Shown piece after piece: positions 1 through 10,810 of a DNA stretch of 64,000 bases. The stretch spans positions 60,746,522 through 60,810,521 of the forward strand of contig CM070620.1 in assembly GCA_036346255.1 (NCBI GenBank). Reading direction: 5' to 3'. The notes beneath the pieces were generated by a model. The model worked only from the letters and a program-made list of their open reading frames with translations. It was not told the origin of the DNA and made no database searches. Position numbers and translations under genes: made by a program. Source of the DNA: Ampelocalamus luodianensis. Taxonomy: Eukaryota; Streptophyta; Magnoliopsida; Poales; Poaceae. Numbering within the stretch: position 1 is the first letter of the stretch; each line of letters starts with the position of its first letter.

Positions 1-112
1 TTGTGAAGCTTGAATTGTTAGTAGCAACTCTTATTGACCTGGATGCCATGGATGGGAAAAAGAGTGTTTCCTTGATAGCTGAATGTTCAAGCTCTCCAGA
101 TGTTAATACAAG
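1..112 (+). CDS. Internal exon of a host gene, possibly ARM/HEAT-repeat protein (partial)
   Basis: An open frame starting at base 3 reads VKLELLVATLIDL then DGKKSVSLIAECSS and ends ...DVNTR at an AG|GTATAT splice donor (intron starts at 113). The exon is in phase 2. It joins seamlessly to the exon at 10811, where the split arginine codon is completed. The protein enters from the left edge of the window, so its start is unseen. The leucine- and alanine-rich helical text, together with the downstream exons, resembles an ARM/HEAT alpha-solenoid C-terminus. That family call is from general pattern only and is tentative. The following intron carries a 9.9-kb retrotransposon nest inserted antisense to the gene. 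Exon identity is well supported by splice phase; function is not established. Confidence 0.72.
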
Positions 113-216
113 GTATATAGCAGGATTTTCCCCCTGATTAATGACTCAATTTCATTGTGTTTTCCTTCCTTATATACATTCTTTTCCTGGCAAGAGCCCA
201 AGACAATAATTCATTT

Positions 217-323
217 TGTTGGAATGAACACTTGATTTATTCTAATGGGCCAAAAGACCAATATATCATGTACATGGTGGGTCAATATGCAAAGAGCACC
301 CTAAGCTATATACATATCTAACA
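217..323 (-). repeat. 3' LTR of the intronic Copia element
   Basis: 107-bp terminal repeat, matching 9995-10085 apart from a 16-bp length difference near its outer end. It is preceded by TSD CATTT and followed inside by the minus-strand polypurine tract. Confidence 0.85.
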
Positions 324-599
324 CCCCCCTCAAACTCATGGTAGATCAACAACACTGAATTTGGAGAGGTGGAAACTGTGTTGAACTCTAGTCTATGCCT
401 TGGTGAAGAAACCTGCTAACTGAAGCTCCGAAGGCACTTACTAAAGAGCAATAACTTGGTCTTGTACCTGCGATCTCTTGTATGAAGTATCTACTCCAAT
501 GTGATTGGTGAGCTTATGCTTCACTGGATTTCGAGCAATGCTGATCGCACCAATACTGTCTGATAAGAGGAGTCGGTGCAGAAACTGAAACATCGAGAT

Positions 600-3500
600 C
601 CTCAAGTAGCCACTGAAGCCAGGTGATCTTAGCTGTCAATGACGCCATAGCTCTCAACTTAGCCTCAGCACTCGAACGGAAAATGACAGTCTGCTTCTTG
701 GTCTTCCAGGCAACCAGAGAGGAACCAAGGAAAACACAATAGGCAGAAAGAGACCGGCGATCAGAATGATCACTAGCCCAGGTCGCATCAGAGTACGCCT
801 GAAGCTGTAAAGAACTTGAGCGAGGAAAGAAAAGGCGACGAGTGATGGTCTCACGAAGATCTCGCCGAACACAAAGAAGGTGACTGTAGTGCAGCTGAGT
901 GGGAGTAGAGACGAACTCACTCAGGATGTGAACTGGGTGAGAAATATCAGATCAAGTGATCACAAGGTAGACGAGGCTTCCGACAAGAAGGCGGTAGTGA
1001 GTGGGGTCCTCAAGAGGCTCACCATCAGTAGGCCGAAGGTGAATACCAAGCTCCATAAGAGTATCCACCATGCACTGATCAGTGAAACAAGCACGAGCAA
1101 GGATATCCTAAATGTACTTCTTCTGGGAGCGGTAGTAGCCATCAAGCGTAGAAGTAACCTCGATCCCAAGGAAGTAACGAAGAGGACCCAAATCAGACAT
1201 CAAGAACTGCTCACTGAGATGCTCCTTTACAAAGGCAATGTACTGAGAGTTATCTTTAGTAATGATCATATCATCCACATAGAGAAGAGGTGTGAACGAA
1301 AAGGCCAGGGTCGTGATAACTAGCGGAGAAGCCGACAGCAATGACAACAGAGGAGAAGCGATCAAACCAAGCATGAGGGGCATGTTTGAGCCCATAGAGA
1401 GCGACGAATTCGACAAAACCATACCATTAGGGGCAGAATACCCAAGGGGCAACTGCATGTAGACCTCATGCAGCTCGCCATTGAGAAAGGCATTCTTGAT
1501 ATCCAGCTGAGAGATGGGCTACTGTCGAATAGAGGCCACATCAAGGAGAGTGCGAACAGTAGTCATGTGGGCGATAGGAGCGAAAGTCTCATCGTAGTCG
1601 CCACCATGCTCCTGCTGAAAATCATGTGCCACAAGATGAGCCTTGTAGCACTCAAGGGAACCATTCGAGTGGGGTCTTGATCTTGTACACCCACTTGCAT
1701 GTGATAGCAGTGATATGAGCAGGTAAGGGCACAAGATCCCAAGTGCTAGTACGTTCCAAGCAGCAATCTCCTTAGACATCGTGAGCTGCCACTCAAGGTG
1801 AGCAGTAGCCTCATAGTAGGTCGTAGGCTTAGAAAGAGCAGGGACTGCAAAGCCGTAACTCAAGAGGTCTAACAGCGCGACGATCACGAAGATCGTATTT
1901 GGGAGAAGGCGGAGCAGGACCCAACAAAGACGGAGTCTCAACTATAGGAGTAGGCCAAGGACGGCGAGAGTAGTGCAAGGGAAAATGTGGAATCTCAACA
2001 AAGGAGCTAGAAGGAAACTTTGACAGAGGGGGAACAGGTGGAGTCGGAGGAGAGGGAAGTGAAGAAGGTGGAGGTGGAAACGAAACAGAAGTGGAAAGCA
2101 GAGGGTCAGAAAAAAATTAGAAAGGAGATCGATTCAACAAGAGAATCTGAGCTGACAATAGGAAAACGAGGGTAGTAAGGTCGGGACTCATCGAAGGTGA
2201 CGTCCCAAGAGATCCTCATCCGGCGAGCAACAGGGTTGTAGCAGTGATAACCCTTATGCTCAAGACTGTAGCCAAGAATCACACACTCAACTAACTAAGC
2301 AGTTAGCTTGGTGTGCTCCCGGTGGTGGAAGAACAAAACAGATACAACCGAAATAGCGAAGGTGACTGTATTCTGGAGCTCGATCGTAGAGACGCTCAAC
2401 AGGAGTAGAGCCCTGAAGAGTAGTGGAAGACTGCATGTTGATGAGGAAAGCAGTAGTGGAGACAGCCTCATCCCAGAAGTGAGGTGGAATAGAAAAGACA
2501 AGCATGAGAGCGCGAGCTGTCTCAAGCAAATGACGATGCTTACGCTCAAAGACACCATTTTGAGCATGAGCACCAGGGCAAGAATACCGGGGAAGAGCAC
2601 CCTACTCAGCAAGAAAGCGACGTAAGGCAGCAGATAGGTACTCGCTAGCAGAGTCAGAACGAAAGAATGGCTGAATCAAACTGAGTGCGAACCATGGTGG
2701 CGAACATCTGGTAAATAAAGAGAACCTGACTGCGAGAGGACATGAAGTAGATCCAAGTATAACGAGAATAATCATCAATAAAAATCGCATAGTATCGATG
2801 ATCCTCCTTCGAAACGAAGGGAGCCAGACCCCAAACGTCGGGGTGAACAAAATCAAAAGGACGAGTAGAAACAGAATCACTAGAGGGATAGGGAGCTGCA
2901 GTTGCTTGCCAAGCTTGCAACCCATACAATGTAAAGATGTGTCCCCAGAAATATACCCAAGAACACGACCTACTAGTGACGACATGCGCGATCCACAGAG
3001 ATGGCGCGATCCACAAAGATGACCCAACGATGGTGCTACTGAGCGAAGGAAGTAGTAGAGGATGCAACAAAACCAGAGGCAGTGGTAGTAGATGATTGGC
3101 TGGTGGAGACAGCAGAAGGAAGATGAAGCCAATCGAGCTCCCAAAGACGCTGCGAATCACGACGCCGAGGGCCAATACCAAGCAGAGTCCCCGTGTGGCC
3201 GTCCTGGACACAATAAGCGTCAGACTCAAGAACAACACGACAGTCGTGATTAGTGATCTGACCAGCTGACATAAGCTGCATAATAAGTTGAGGAACATGA
3301 CATACTGCAGGAACATGAAAAGAAGTGGAAATGGTGCCTCACTTGCAACAGGGAGGTACCATCTGTAGTCTGAACAGTGAAAGAAAGAGCTGTGGGACTC
3401 ACAGAATTAAGGTGGGTAGAATTTGGTGTCATGTGAAATGAAACACCAGAGTCCAAGATCCATAGAGACATGATACTTGACAAGGGAGGAGGTAGAGGCG

Positions 3501-3669
3501 AGGAAGACTACTGAAAAGCAAGAGCCAGACAAGCAGAACCCGAGGAGTCCAAGAATGAGCCGACACTAAGGAGCTGGAGCAGGGAGAGGAGTTACTGCGT
3601 GGCGTCAGCGGAGGCCTGGTGAGAGGCGCTAGCTCCTGAGTGGGAGGAACCTCCAGAACCCTTCGGGGG
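600..3669 (-). pseudogene. Copia pol relic: protease, integrase, reverse transcriptase, RNase H
   Basis: Minus-strand frames, read from 3669 downwards, show Copia domains in order. The protease text WILDSGVSFHMTP lies near 3430-3470. A GAG-pre-integrase-like block lies at 3036-3281. Integrase text with FIDDYSRYTWIYFM is near 2740-2790, and an integrase C-terminal block (ARALMLVFSIPPHFWDEAV) is at about 2470-2520. RT text (DETFAPIAHMTTVRTLLDV) is near 1530-1600 and YVDDMIITK near 1260-1290. RNase H-like text is at 654-920. The frame shifts and stops several times, so it is not translatable as one polyprotein. The gag-protease junction is interrupted at 3669/8535 by the nested insert. Similarity is by motif recognition, not alignment. 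Confidence 0.8.
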
Positions 3670-4772
3670 TGTAGGATCAAGGATGACCGACTAGAGGGGG
3701 GGTTTGAATAGGATGTTTCTAAAAAACTTGTGCTCTAATTAACAATTTTAACAAGTATGGTCTAATGAAAGAATTCTAGCACAAGGCGAGCTATATTCTA
3801 GATAGTTCACTAAGACACTCCAAGGCTATGGCAAAACTAAATACACTAGCTAAGCAATTCCACAAAAATAAGAGCTAGAAATGTAAGTGCGGAAGAAGTA
3901 AAGCCAAGAGAGAACCGTAATGAAGACAATCGATGTTTTCTCGTGGTATCGAAGACTTGTCGTCTTCACTAATCCACGTTGAGGTAAGCCCAAACAAGTT
4001 GGACTAGCTCCACGAATTGAGCATAAAGAACCTCGTTTCCATTAGGGTCGCTCTTCCTCCACTCCGGAGATAGTAAGCACCAAACTAATCATAATCGTTG
4101 TCGGGCTTCTTCATAACCTTTTTGAAGAGATCACCGCGCAAACTTCCTCCAAGCCGTCTAGGTGCCGGCAAGCACCAAGAGTAACAAATCAAAGCTCTTG
4201 CTTGAAGATTATCAAGTGCCAAAAAGATTAACTAATGATGCATATGCACTTGAATGCTCTCAACCTCAAAATGAGAAATATGAGTAAATGAGTAGAGTGC
4301 ACAAAACGCCCAAGTGTATTCAATGAGGTCCAAAGTCCTGAGCTTGGTGCTGATGAGGGGTATTTGTAGCTCCCAACCACAATTTCGACCGTTTGAAACA
4401 AATCCATAAAAAATTCAGCAGGTGCGGTACTACCGCCATTGATCGGCTAGTACTACCGCATCTACTGCTCAACGGTCGGAACAGGTGCATTAAATGCTTT
4501 TGAACTAGGCGTTACTTTCAAGTGCGGTACTTGAAGGGATACAGGTAGGCTACAGTAGCTGGCAATTAAAAAATTCTACCACGTAAACCAGAAAGCCAAG
4601 CAAGAAGATCACAGATCGTTACCACTAGACGCACGCGCAGTGCAGCGGAAGAAGAGTTGAAGTAGCCTGATCCAACGTAGAGTGCGTCAATGAAGTGGTC
4701 GTAGTCGATCATCTAGCTAAGTCGAACGTCCAACGTAGTCGATCATCCTCGGTACCGATCGTCTCTTCCAGC

Positions 4773-4891
4773 TGTTAGAGATATGTTAGAGATAGAATAG
4801 GGAGTCTTTTATATTTCCTTATCTGTACCCTTGTACACCCTATATATATTGCCCATTGGGCCTCTTCAATATACACACAATATTCATAACA
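4773..4891 (+). repeat. 5' LTR of the young non-autonomous element
   Basis: 119 bp, TG...CA ends, identical to 6538-6656. It contains a probable TATA-like stretch (CACCCTATATATATTG). TSD CCAGC lies immediately outside. Confidence 0.93.
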
Positions 4892-4903
4892 TGGTATCAG
4901 AGC
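4892..4903 (+). other. Primer-binding site (initiator tRNA-Met type)
   Basis: TGGTATCAGAGC immediately follows the LTR end CA. This is the standard plant Copia primer-binding sequence complementary to initiator tRNA-Met. Confidence 0.9.
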
Positions 4904-6019
4904 AAAGTTAGGGTTAGAGTTTACTGTTTCCGCCACCTCCTAGCCGTCGTTCGTTCTTTGCTGCGCGCTGCCCCCGGGAGGACCGATCTTCGCTCCCGGG
5001 GGTGGCTTGCTCGACGACGACCCGGATCCACGCCAGGCGGCCTCCTCGTTGCTGCTCCTTTGCAAGGTCGTCGCCTAGAGGATGTAGCGCCGCCTGGAGC
5101 ATCTTCCCTGAGCCGCCTGGAGCACCTCCCTCGCGCCGCCTGGATCCACGAGCTCAACCTAACGTCGCCGCCCAAGGTCGACGCCGTCGCCGAAGGCCAC
5201 CGCGCCGAGGAGGACCCGTCGCCTCCAGATTCGATCTTCTGGGATTGGGCCGCCGCTCGCTCCCATCGATCCGGCGCGTGCTCCTCCTCGTTCTTCGGGT
5301 CGAGTTCGCCTCCCTAGCGAGGACCGGATCCGCGCCGATGGCCTCTACTACCTCCGCCTCGCCGCTCGCCGACGCCGCTCAAGCTCCTCGCTCGCTGCCG
5401 CCGAGCCCGCATCGCACGTATCCGGTGCGCCTCGCCGGCCGTTGCTCGGATCCTCCCACGCCGCGCCTCGGCTCTCTCTCCCGCCTTCTCCGATGGATCC
5501 GACGCCGTTTGGCCTTCTCGGATTTGGCGCGCCGCCGCTCGTTGCCGCATCTCCTTGGTCGTATCATCTCCTTCCGAGTCGAAGGAGAGCGGCATCAAGA
5601 TGGGAGGCTTTGCTATTTTGTTCGGTTGGGTTGGCTATTGGGATGCTCTACCGTGATGTCGCTATTGGTGGGGATGGAACTATGGAAGGCTCTGGATGGA
5701 GATTGGTTTCTTGACGCTTGTGATTGCTAGTAGCTTCACCGCTGTCGACATTGGGGTTGGGTGCTTTAGTCCGTTGGAGACAGAGTCTTACTTCTAGTTG
5801 TGCGTGTGCTCTGCTGCGCAGCGTGCTAGCTATTTATTTGTGTCTTTTGCTTCCGTTGCGTCCATCTAAGTCCATAAGATTTGAATCTTTAAGTTCATCT
5901 AAGCCATGCAACTCCACAAATTTCTTGTCTGTCGTAAAAGTATAGGAATTTCTTTTGCATGGCAGCAGCCGCTGTTCTTTTCTTTGAACCGCTGCAGATC
6001 CGTCGCCCCACTTTTAAGG

Positions 6020-6240
6020 CCGCTGCGCTTCTTCCGCACTGCTCTTCGGTGTACTTTTTGTGCATTGCGCCGCGCTTCTTCTGCAGATCGCGTCTCATTG
6101 CGCTTCTTGTGCATTGCGTCGCACTTCTTTTGCACTGTGCATCCGTTGCGCTTCTTGTGCTCTCTGCGTTTCTATTGCGCTTCCTGTGCACTGTATCTCT
6201 GTTGCACTTCCTGTGTACTGCGTCGCCGCCGTCTTGGGCT
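6020..6240 (+). repeat. Degenerate T/G/C-rich short repeat inside the non-autonomous element
   Basis: Variants of TTGCGCTTCTTGTGCATTGC recur about every 20-35 bases (for example around 6055, 6105, 6145, 6175, 6200). The copies are diverged and spacing is irregular. Apparent ORFs here are leucine/cysteine-rich products of the repeat and are not taken as genes. Confidence 0.55.
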
Positions 6241-6537
6241 TCAATCTGCGCTGCCATACTTCTATCTATTCCTATTCGACTTGATTTGACAGTTATATCT
6301 TTTTGTCGGTTTCATCATCTTCTTCGTCATATTGCCGCGGTCAACTTTGCTCCTGCACATTGTGCTTTATGAGCTGTCGCGGGACCTTGGATGGGAGGAG
6401 ATGTTTTATCGACATATTTTCCAAGAGCTGCATGCTACGACGACATTATCAAGACTAGGACTTTGGATTTTTCATATTTTAGTGTCAACCCTTTCCAAAT
6501 GCAATGCTATTGCATACGCCTTGCATTTGCGGGGGGC

Positions 6538-6656
6538 TGTTAGAGATATGTTAGAGATAGAATAGGGAGTCTTTTATATTTCCTTATCTGTACCCTTGTA
6601 CACCCTATATATATTGCCCATTGGGCCTCTTCAATATACACACAATATTCATAACA
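6538..6656 (+). repeat. 3' LTR of the young non-autonomous element
   Basis: 119 bp, identical to 4773-4891, preceded by the purine tract GCGGGGGGC and followed by TSD CCAGC. Confidence 0.93.
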
Positions 6657-8534
6657 CCAGCAACCAATCACGATCCTTAAGCGCAACAGCCACCGCAGTA
6701 GCGCCTCTATGATATCCACACGTCTAGGGAAGGAACACCGCGCGCCAGTGTGCTAGCACCAACTCGCACGGTAGGGCTTTCTCGTGAAGATGGCGGCTAG
6801 GGTTTCAGTGGAGTAACTCACGTCTCGTATGTCTCCCAATAGCCTCAAGCATCTCCTTATATAGTGCCCATGACGGATCCTATCTAAACACGTTTTGTTC
6901 CAACCCGTTGTGTGACCCTGTAGGTTCATGCGTAATCGGTTATGACACGGAAACCCTTTTTGACCACGAGTCGTTAGCGATTCCTAGCAGGACATAACGA
7001 TTCCCAAATACACACAAATTATATCGGATGAACCTTAATGCAATATGATCTACGGCCAGGTCCTTATCATTAACGACCAGCTCATATCTCTATACGACTA
7101 GTTCATATTTAGTCTCAACCAGTTCGTAACTCTTTACGAGCAGGTTTTGACTACTTAGTGACTATCTTCGACCAGTCTACGACCAGCTCGTATCTCCATA
7201 CGACTAGTTCGTATTTGATCGAATTGAACGAACTTCTCGTGTATTATCCCTTTGCCTTACGATATCTGGTTGAACTTCAGGTGAGATTATGTCATCCATG
7301 GACTGTTCAATACTTTCTCGATCGAGTGTCGGATAACTTCATGTGGTTGAACTCTTCGACCACTAGTGGCATGGCTATGCACTTTCTTTATCCGATCACA
7401 TCGAGGGGCTCAGAGATATCTTTCCTGTTATGTTAGGAGGGGCAAATTCCATATCCCACTAGTCACATTTCTCCGTATGTTTCATAGTGTACCCGAAAGC
7501 TACCTTTATAACTACCCAGTTACAGAATAGCGTTTAACAACCCCTAAGAGTGCTATTACACATATAGGAAACCATGCTGATATCAGGTTTAAGGATTATA
7601 CATCATCATTGCTTGAGACCAACTAACGACACAAAGAATCATAACAATCTCAATAGTATCTCAAGGTGGGTTTATCCAACCCCATGTTATCTAACATGTA
7701 TTCACATTATTGATTCAATATCCCTATATCCATGACCGGTGAAACATGGTCATCAATTAATATATGTGCTGGTCGATAAGTCACTAGTGTTCCGATCAGT
7801 GACATCCGACCAAGAATACATTTATAATGACATCATATAAGTTAAAGAGTTTCACCAACAAGTCACATACTCGTTAATCTATATAACTGATGATTCATTC
7901 GAGGAACAAAATAACATTTATTCAATAACTCATAAATATAAACGTGATACAATTATCTCTATGATTACCTCTAGAGCATATCACCAATAGTACTACCGCA
8001 CTCACAAGATCCGGTACTATTGCACGGCGGTAGTACCGTTCGGCTAAGACGGAACTACCGATTTCTAGAGGAGGAAAAAGCCCTAAAAACATGCTCTCTG
8101 GAAATAACGTACCACCAACTTGAAATCGGTCCTACCGCACTGCGGTAGTACCGCTCCTTAGGTGCGGTCATACCGTTTTTACTAACTTTTTCCAGAAGCT
8201 GTTCTAAATGCAATGCATGACTCTTAGTTGATCAAAATAGCACGAAAAAAATCCTCAAGCTACTAGCCATGATCCCTCTTTATAGTACAGTATCTGGCCT
8301 ATCAATCCGGTCTTTTCATCAAATACCGAGACCAGTAAAAACTATAAAAGGGTCCTTAGGCTTCATAATACCTTTTTCTTAAGCCATGTAGATCTTTTAT
8401 TTTTTGCATTGTCATTTTCATGTCGTCATTCAAACTACCGGACTTAAGCTTTTAAAACATCTTAGCATGTTAGTCCCATAACACATTGTTGTTATTAATT
8501 ACCAAAATCCTTTTTAGGAGCCTAGATGCTTTCA

Positions 8535-9994
8535 GGGGGACGTCCACCCCGGCAACCCTGGTCTCCGCTTGTAGTAGTCCTGATACCTGTGGCCGTCACG
8601 CTAGTAGTAGGTGCAGTAGTGACCCGCAGTAGAGGTAGCAACCACTAGTGCCCTGGTAACTAGAGAGACCACGGTCGGTGCTGAAGGAGCAGGCGCTGAA
8701 GCAGACATGACAGCCTGTATCTGAGCTGCGCCACGATGATGAGTCTCCTAAGCACGAACACCCGTGGGAGCCTCCACGAAGGTCGAGCGTGGGTGGCGAG
8801 TTAGGAGTTGAGCATGCACGGTGTCGAACTCAGGTCGGAGACGTGTGAGAGTCGTAGAGACGATGAGTCTCCTGGTGAGCGTGGAGCCGCACACAGCAGG
8901 GATAGATTCGGTAGACATCTGGCCCTAGAGAGTCGAGCTGACGCTGCACCTTAGACATCTGCTGGTAGAAGTCGTCCACGGTGACATCGAGCTGCTGAAG
9001 GGAATGCAACTGGTGCACGACGGAGAGGTACGTAGCATCACTCGTCGGCTGGTAGGGAGCTCGGAGGCGCTCCCACATCAGCTGCGTCGTTGCCAGCTCC
9101 GCCACATCCACTGAGATGGCCACGAGCATGCTACCCACCAGGATGCAACTCAGACTGGTAGAGCTCCAGGGCCTCTCCTCCAGTCCAGCATTAGTGGCCT
9201 CCTGGGTAGCCTAATGCACACCAGCAGGAGAAGTGGCGTAGGGCGAGGCGGACAGGGTTGCTTGCTGATGAGATGACTCCAGAGGCGCCGGCTGTTGAGG
9301 TGAATCCTTAGGTGAACAGCCTACTCCCTGAAGTTCGTCCCGTCGAACCGAATTGGGGGGGGGGGATGGTGAAGGAGCCTCTGGCAGTAGCCATCAATGG
9401 AAACTTGACTGGATCCGGAGTTAGGAGGCGGCGTGCTCGGGAGCAGAAGAGCCGGAGAGAAGCCCAAACCAGAGAGGCTAGAAAAGCCGGAGCCGAAGTG
9501 AAGCTGGAGCCGGAGTGAAGCCGAAGCCAGAGTGAAGCCAAAGCCAGAGCCGGAGTGAAGATAAAGCCACGTCTCCATGTAGAACGGTGGAGCCAGAGTG
9601 AAGCCGAAGCTGTTGGCCCCAACTAGATCGAACAAAGCACAGCAGCGGCAGTCGCGCTTGGCGGCACCCAGGGAGGCGCCGCCGCTGGCAGCGTCGGGGA
9701 TGGAGGTCCTGGGTAGTGGCGGCAGCGTCGAGGATGGAGATCCTGGGTGGCAGCGCTCGGGCTGAGGGCGGGCCGACGCGGAACCATCGGCAGGGAGTTG
9801 TGCTGGCAGCAGCGACCGGAGCGGCGCCAGATCCGAAGCGGCGGCAACTCGGGCGGGAGCAGAGAGCAGAGGAGCTTCCGGCGGCTCGGCTCATGGCGTT
9901 GGATCTAAAGCAGAGCAGAGGAGCTCGTGGGGAGAATGGCACAGGGACGGCGGTGGCGGTCACATGGGGAACCTTAACCCTAGCTTTAATACCA
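8535..9994 (-). pseudogene. Copia gag relic and 5' leader
   Basis: The minus-strand frame at 8830-9138 reads like the central part of a Copia gag (UBN2-type): TTQLMWERLRAPY, then LHSLQQLDVTVDDFYQQMSK and VQRQLDSLG. Further 5' (9300-9960) is a GC-rich leader with ORF fragments containing repeated F-T-L-A-S-type triplets derived from a short imperfect repeat at about 9460-9600 (gccagagtgaagcc-like units), which I do not consider functional protein. The piece continues the pol relic on the other side of the 3670-8534 insert: the TSD GGGGG marks where the two halves were once joined. Confidence 0.65.
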
Positions 9995-10085
9995 TGTTGG
10001 ACTCCAATGGGCTAAAATGTCAATATATCATGTACATAATAGGTCAATATGCAAAGAGCACTTTAAGCTATATACATATCCCACA
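9995..10085 (-). repeat. 5' LTR of the intronic Copia element
   Basis: 91-bp terminal repeat starting TGTTGGACTCC and ending CCACA, followed by TSD CATTT. The adjacent inner sequence, read on the minus strand, is a TGGTATTAAAGC primer-binding-like site. Confidence 0.85.
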
Positions 10086-10090
10086 CATTT

Positions 10091-10810
10091 AATCCTTAAC
10101 CCGATGCTATTTGTATTTTATGTTGATCTTCTCAAACATGGTGATAAGTATTTAGCCAAAACCAATCCTTGGAGCTGCTTTTGCGATCATTTATTCATCA
10201 TATCCAACCTCGGAGAAATGTGATCAACATGCTGCTTCTGCCTTGTTGGCAAGATCAAATCCATTTTGCAGTACAGTTATCTTGAGGGGCTAATTTGTAA
10301 GAGGAGAATATACAGAACATACGCAGATAACTGTGCAGCTTGAGCTTATCATTCCAGAATTGCCAAATCAACCTATATCCAAGTTTACGTTATATGCAAC
10401 AAAAATGGCAGCCAGGAGCATTGTCTGTAACTATTTTGCAGACAGTATGATGATTAGACAGTGAGAGAAATTGTTTGTGCTTTCATGGTTTTATGAAAAA
10501 ATTGGTTTATGTCTGTCTACTTGTTTATATCTGCTTATTCTATTGTACTTACTATCTTTGTCACTCATACTGTTTTTGTTCTACTATACAGGGAGATGAC
10601 CTATTGTTTTCATACAAATAAATAGGATTTGTTACTTTTGACGGATATAGAAAGAGAATGTTCATTTATTATTGACCCAACTATATTGCCCCTACCTAGA
10701 TTAATAGAAAGCACACATGAATTTCCTTATACCTATGTTGTGTTGCTATACTACTTTGGTGCTACTATATTGCATTAGAAGTGACCATTATATATTTCTA
10801 CTCCTTGTAG
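10091..10810 (+). other. Intron remainder of the host gene
   Basis: Intron sequence 3' of the Copia insertion, ending with a T-rich tract and a CTCCTTGTAG acceptor. Together with 113-211 the original intron was about 820 bp. No other feature seen. Confidence 0.7.

Larger units (their letters stand above)
4773..6656 (+). mobile_element. Young non-autonomous LTR retrotransposon (1884 bp) with identical LTRs
   Basis: Two 119-bp LTRs (4773-4891 and 6538-6656), both TGTTAGAGATATG...CATAACA, are identical by direct reading. They are flanked by a perfect 5-bp duplication CCAGC (4768-4772 and 6657-6661). A canonical plant primer-binding site TGGTATCAGAGC begins at 4892, directly after the 5' LTR. 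A polypurine tract GCGGGGGGC ends at 6537, directly before the 3' LTR. The 1646-bp interior has no protease, RT or integrase. It is GC-rich at first (4910-5560), with an ATG at 5338 (MASTTSASPLADA...) that looks like a retained Copia gag start, and then becomes T-rich. It must be mobilised in trans by a Copia partner. Identical LTRs mean very recent insertion. Confidence 0.93.
4532..7989 (-). mobile_element. BARE/Angela-like Copia solo LTR (minus), interrupted by a nested element
   Basis: Read on the minus strand it starts near TGGTGATATGCTCTAGAGG and ends ATCCCTTCA. A second copy of the same family lies in plus orientation at 12942-14623. It is flanked by a perfect duplication GTACT (4527-4531 and 7990-7994). 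The starting text resembles the BARE-1/WIS/Angela LTR start of grasses (from memory, not searched). About 1.57 kb remains when the 4773-6656 insert and its extra TSD are removed. No internal retroelement domain is present, so it is a solo LTR formed by LTR-LTR recombination. The insertion target was the centre of a GCGGTACTACCGC palindrome in the host LTR. Confidence 0.85.
3670..8534 (+). mobile_element. LTR-like insert (solo LTR or non-autonomous element), family with GACTAGAGGGGGG motif
   Basis: It begins TGTAGGATCAAGG and ends GATGCTTTCA, flanked by a perfect 5-bp duplication GGGGG (3665-3669 and 8535-8539), inside the Copia gag-pol. Near its 5' end (3689-3712) is GACTAGAGGGGGGG followed by TTTGAATAGG. 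This signature is shared, in the opposite orientation, with the insert at 38638-40560. With its own nested insert removed it is about 1.4 kb. It has no coding capacity and contains several GCGGTA-N-TACCGC palindromes. I call it a solo LTR because it has TG...CA ends and no internal domain, but a short non-autonomous element is also possible. Confidence 0.75.
217..10085 (-). mobile_element. Ty1/Copia LTR retrotransposon inserted in host intron, itself split by nested insertions
   Basis: Terminal repeats begin TGTTGG on both ends (217 and 9995) and end ACA (323 and 10085). They are flanked by a perfect 5-bp target duplication CATTT (212-216 and 10086-10090). On the minus strand a tRNA-Met-like primer site (TGGTATTAAAGC) abuts the inner edge of the right LTR, and a purine tract (GAGTTTGAGGGGGGTGT) abuts the left LTR, so the element reads right to left. 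Internal minus-strand frames contain gag-, protease-, integrase-, reverse transcriptase- and RNase H-like text in Copia order. Without the 3670-8534 insert it is about 5 kb, typical for Copia. The LTRs are 107 and 91 bp and differ at roughly 11 of 80 aligned sites, mostly transitions, so the insertion is old. Confidence 0.9.

Noticed and set aside
880..1323. Plus-strand ORF of 147 codons over the Copia RT region
   Set aside because: Shadow of the minus-strand RT/RNase H relic.
5002..5730. 242-codon ORF in the young non-autonomous LTR element
   Set aside because: Pro/Arg/Ser-rich translation of GC-rich sequence with no domain. Only the ATG at 5338 resembles a gag start, so no gene was called.
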